A DNA stretch of 9,974 nucleotides from Acetobacteraceae bacterium (lineage in GTDB: Bacteria; Pseudomonadota; Alphaproteobacteria; Acetobacterales; Acetobacteraceae), in the NCBI GenBank assembly GCA_020853405.1, contig JADYYZ010000532.1:1-9974 (forward strand), written 5' to 3'. Both the position numbers and the translations under genes were made by a program. Under the pieces are notes generated by a model. It ran no database searches and was not told where the DNA came from. It saw only the letters and a list, made by a program, of their open reading frames with translations. Below, piece after piece: positions 7,784 through 9,974 of this stretch. Each line of letters starts with the position of its first letter. Within the stretch, counting starts at the first letter, position 1.

Positions 7784-8478
7784 TGCTCGATCCGAACGGC
7801 CGGGTCGCGCTGGTCTCGGGTGCGTCGCGCGGGATCGGGCTTGCGATCGTGCGGCGGCTGCTGGCGGACGGGTTCTTCGTGTGCGCTGGCGCGCGCTCGA
7901 CCGTGCCGCTGTCGGACCCCAACCTGCTGGTCGCGCATTACGAGGCGACCGATCCCGCCTCGGCGCCGGCCTGGGTGGCGGCCGCGGTCGCGCGCTTCGG
8001 CCGGATCGATGCGGTGGTCAATACGGCCGGCATCAACCCGGTGTTCCGCGTGCTGGACGAGGACGAGTCCGCCGCCGACCAGATGTTTCTGGTCAACACC
8101 AAGGGGCCGCTCCGGGTGGTGCGGGCCGCCTGGCCGCACCTGGTCGCCGCCGGCCACGGGCGGATCGTCAACATCGCCTCGCTGTCCGGCAAGCGGGTGG
8201 GCAGTTCCGACAATGTCGGCTACCAGATGAGCAAGTTCGCGCTGGTGGGCGCGACGCAGGCGATGCGCAAGGCAGGCTGGAAGCACGGCATCCGCGCCAG
8301 CGCGCTGTGCCCCGGCTTCGTGCGCACCGACATGACCGCCGACAGCACCCTGTTCGCGGCCGCGGCGATGAGCGAGGCCGACGACGTGGCGGCGCTGGCG
8401 GCGCAGTTGCTGCTGCTGCCCGACAATGCGGTCGTTGCCGAGCTGCTGGTGAACTGCCGGCTGGAGGACACGCTGTGA
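7780..8478 (+). CDS. Short-chain dehydrogenase/reductase (SDR)
   Basis: This 232-residue classical SDR carries out NAD(P)-linked oxidation or reduction of an alcohol/carbonyl group. It has the nucleotide-binding SGASRGIG (13-20), NTAG (81-84), the catalytic serine in NIASLSG (S134), YQMSK with Y148 and K152, and CPGFVRTDM for the loop after strand 6. It is slightly shorter than the usual 245-260 residues. An arginine after strand 2 (CAGARS) would fit NADP(H), but this is only suggestive. The start overlaps the ATPase stop (ATGA); a second ATG follows at 7783 and is equally possible. It overlaps the next iron-sulfur gene (GTG start at 8475), so it is linked to the second dehydrogenase set and may act on the same compound. 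The substrate cannot be inferred. Confidence 0.93.
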
Positions 8479-8768
8479 GCGTTGCGGGCAGCGGTGCCTT
8501 CGTCCGCCTCGCCGAGACCGCGCGCCCGGCGGTCGCGATCACCGTCGATGGCGCCCCGGTTGCCTCGATGCGGGGCGATACGCTGCTGACCGCGATGCGC
8601 CTCGCCGGTCTGATCGTGCGGCGGAGCGAGTTCGGCGACGGCGCGCGCGGCGGCTTCTGCCTGATGGGGGTGTGCCAGGACTGCCTGGTGCAGGTGGCCG
8701 GGCAGGGCAGGGTGCGCGCCTGCCAGACCGAGGTCGCGCCGGGCATGCAGGTGACGACCCTTGGCTGA
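8475..8768 (+). CDS. Small (2Fe-2S)-binding protein; gamma subunit (HcnA-like), set 2
   Basis: The 97-residue protein is a second copy of the gamma subunit. The four cysteines C62-x4-C67-x2-C70-x12-C83 have exactly the spacing of the first copy, around FCLMGVCQDC, and ACQTEVAPGMQV matches ACMTEVRPGMRV of set 1. It lacks the histidine-rich tail of the set 1 protein. The start is a GTG that overlaps the SDR stop, with GGAGG (8463-8467) seven bases upstream. The frame remains open far upstream, but only as an antisense or out-of-frame shadow of the SDR gene. The downstream alpha gene probably starts inside its last codons. The two copies are divergent in sequence, so the duplication is not recent, or one was acquired separately. 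Confidence 0.92.
   Translation: MSVAGSGAFVRLAETARPAVAITVDGAPVASMRGDTLLTAMRLAGLIVRRSEFGDGARGGFCLMGVCQDCLVQVAGQGRVRACQTEVAPGMQVTTLG
8749..8754 (+). promoter_or_regulatory. Ribosome-binding site AGGTGA for a TTG start
   Basis: AGGTGA lies six bases before the TTG at 8761, inside the 3' end of the gamma gene. It is the main reason to prefer this TTG over the later TTG (8782) and GTG (8800). Confidence 0.45.
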
Positions 8769-8802
8769 GCCGCCGCCCGCCTTGGCCGAGCCGCCGCCCG
8801 TG
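8761..8802 (+). repeat. Tandem 21-bp direct repeat at the start of the second alpha gene
   Basis: Positions 8761-8781 and 8782-8802 are two adjacent 21-bp copies that differ at three positions. Both begin with TTG and read LAEPPPA and LAEPPPV in the alpha frame. The repeat duplicates the possible start codon and a proline-rich stretch directly before the FAD-binding strand, and it overlaps the gamma stop (8766-8768). Confidence 0.8.
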
Positions 8803-9974
8803 ATCGTCGGCGCCGGCCCCGCCGGGGTGCGGGCGGCCGAGGTGCTGGCCCGCTTCGGCCTCGCGCCGATCGTGCTCGACGAAGCGGAGCGCGCCGGTGG
8901 CCAGATCTATCGCCGCCCGCCGGAAGGGTTCTCGCGCCCCGCCCGCGCGCTTTATGGCACGGAAGCGGCGAAGGCGACCGGCGTGCACAGGGCGTTCGAT
9001 GCGATCCTGCCGCGCATCGATCATCGCCGGCGCACCAGTGTGTGGAACATCCGGCCCGATCGGCTGTTCACGCTGCACGAGGGCAGGTTCGGCGAAATTC
9101 CGTTCCGCCAGGTGATCCTTGCCACCGGCGCGATGGACCGGGTGATTCCGCTGCCCGGCTGGACGCTCCCCGGCGTCTATTCGATGGGGGGCGCGCAGAT
9201 CGCGCTGAAGGCGCAAGGCACGGCGATCGGGGCGAACGTCGCCTTCATCGGCAGCGGGCCGCTGCTGTGGCTGTGTGCCCTGCAATATGCCAAGGCCGGG
9301 GCGCGGGTGGCCGCGGTGATCGATGCGACCCCGTTTTCGACCAAGGCGCAGGCGATCAAGGGCCTGCGGCACGACCCGGGCACGCTGGCCAAGGGGATGA
9401 TGCTGGTCGCGGCCGTGCGTGCCCGCGGCATCGCCGCCTACGAGGGCGCGGTGCCGGTCGCGATCGAGGGCAGCACGCGGCCGGAAGCCGTGCGTTTCCG
9501 CCATCGCGGGCGGGAGCGGCGGATCGTCTGCGATGCCGTGGCGGTCGGATACGGCGTCAAGCCGGAAGCGCAGCTGGCGGAGCTCGCCGGCGTGCCGATG
9601 GTGTTCGACCCGGTGCAGCACAACACGGTGCCCGAACACGATGGCGCCGGCCGCACGAGGGTGCCGGGCGTCTACCTCGCCGGCGACTGTGGCGGCATCG
9701 CCGGCGCCGATGCCGCCGAACTCGCAGGCAGCCGGGCAGCGTTCGCGCTGCTGGGCGACCGCGGCATCGCGACCGACCGCCAGGTGGTCGCCGCCCTCGA
9801 TGCCAGGATCGCGCGGATGCGAAAGTTCCGCGCCGCCCTCGATGCCGCCTTTCCGTTCCCCGCAAGGCTTGCCGCGGCGGTGCCCGACGAGACCATCCTG
9901 TGCCGCTGCGAGACGATCACCGCGGGCGAGCTGCGCCGGGCCGGGCGGGAAGGCCCGGCGCCGGAACTCAACCG
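8761..9974 (+). CDS. FAD/NAD(P)-type oxidoreductase; alpha subunit (HcnB/OoxA-like), set 2, cut by right edge
   Basis: About 404 codons are visible; the end lies beyond the right edge. It has GAGPAGVRAAE for FAD, VLDEAERAGGQIYRR, ILATGAMDRVIPLPGWTLPGV, the second glycine motif FIGSGPLLWL, and VYLAGDCGGIAGADAA. These are the same blocks, in the same order, as in the set 1 alpha protein. The BFD-like iron-sulfur domain begins with CRCETITAGEL (the C-x-C pair) and is then cut off. In-frame stop TGA at 8752-8754 limits the start. TTG at 8761 has AGGTGA upstream; TTG at 8782 and GTG at 8800 are alternatives because of the repeat. It overlaps the set 2 gamma gene by eight bases. A matching beta subunit is not in view and would be expected next. 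Confidence 0.92.
   Translation, partial: MAEPPPALAEPPPVIVGAGPAGVRAAEVLARFGLAPIVLDEAERAGGQIYRRPPEGFSRPARALYGTEAAKATGVHRAFDAILPRIDHRRRTSVWNIRPDRLFTLHEGRFGEIPFRQVILATGAMDRVIPLPGWTLPGVYSMGGAQIALKAQGTAIGANVAFIGSGPLLWLCALQYAKAGARVAAVIDATPFSTKAQAIKGLRHDPGTLAKGMMLVAAVRARGIAAYEGAVPVAIEGSTRPEAVRFRHRGRERRIVCDAVAVGYGVKPEAQLAELAGVPMVFDPVQHNTVPEHDGAGRTRVPGVYLAGDCGGIAGADAAELAGSRAAFALLGDRGIATDRQVVAALDARIARMRKFRAALDAAFPFPARLAAAVPDETILCRCETITAGELRRAGREGPAPELN

Overview
The window is uniformly G+C-rich and almost fully coding. Third codon positions are dominated by G and C, genes overlap at ATGA or TGATG junctions, and GTG and TTG starts appear. This suggests a high-GC alphaproteobacterium (Acetobacteraceae/Rhodospirillales-like, or a rhizobial relative). 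The lineage is an inference from composition and gene content; there is no rRNA gene or other marker. I see no RNA genes, insertion sequences, CRISPR arrays or phage genes, and no non-coding stretch longer than about 65 bp.

Two divergent gene groups face away from a 59-bp intergenic region (3451-3509). On the minus strand, read from 3450 down to 1, are a secreted peptide/opine-type ABC transporter substrate-binding protein, a GlcD/D-lactate-dehydrogenase-like FAD enzyme joined to it by a TGATG junction, and, after about 62 bp, the 5' part of a Gfo/Idh/MocA dehydrogenase that runs off the left edge.

On the plus strand, 3510 to the right edge looks like one polycistron. It begins with a complete three-part amine/imino-acid dehydrogenase of the opine oxidase / D-hydroxyproline dehydrogenase / HcnABC superfamily: beta (DAO-type flavoprotein), gamma (small 2Fe-2S protein) and alpha (FAD/NAD(P)-type protein with a C-terminal BFD-like 2Fe-2S domain). 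A coupled 21-codon micro-ORF, a minimal SET-domain protein, an OppD/DppD-type ABC ATPase and a short-chain dehydrogenase follow. The operon then starts a second set of dehydrogenase subunits: gamma, then alpha, which is cut by the right edge.

The likely logic is uptake of an amino-acid-derived compound (opine, N-substituted amino acid, imino acid or small peptide) by the ABC transporter. Cytoplasmic oxidation by one or two flavin/iron-sulfur dehydrogenases would follow, with the short-chain dehydrogenase and the 2-hydroxyacid-type FAD dehydrogenase processing the products. The permeases, the second ATPase and a second beta subunit are not in the window and would be expected to the right. The substrate cannot be read from the sequence. 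The most unusual points are the SET-domain gene inside a catabolic operon, the two paralogous alpha/gamma sets, and the coupled micro-ORF.
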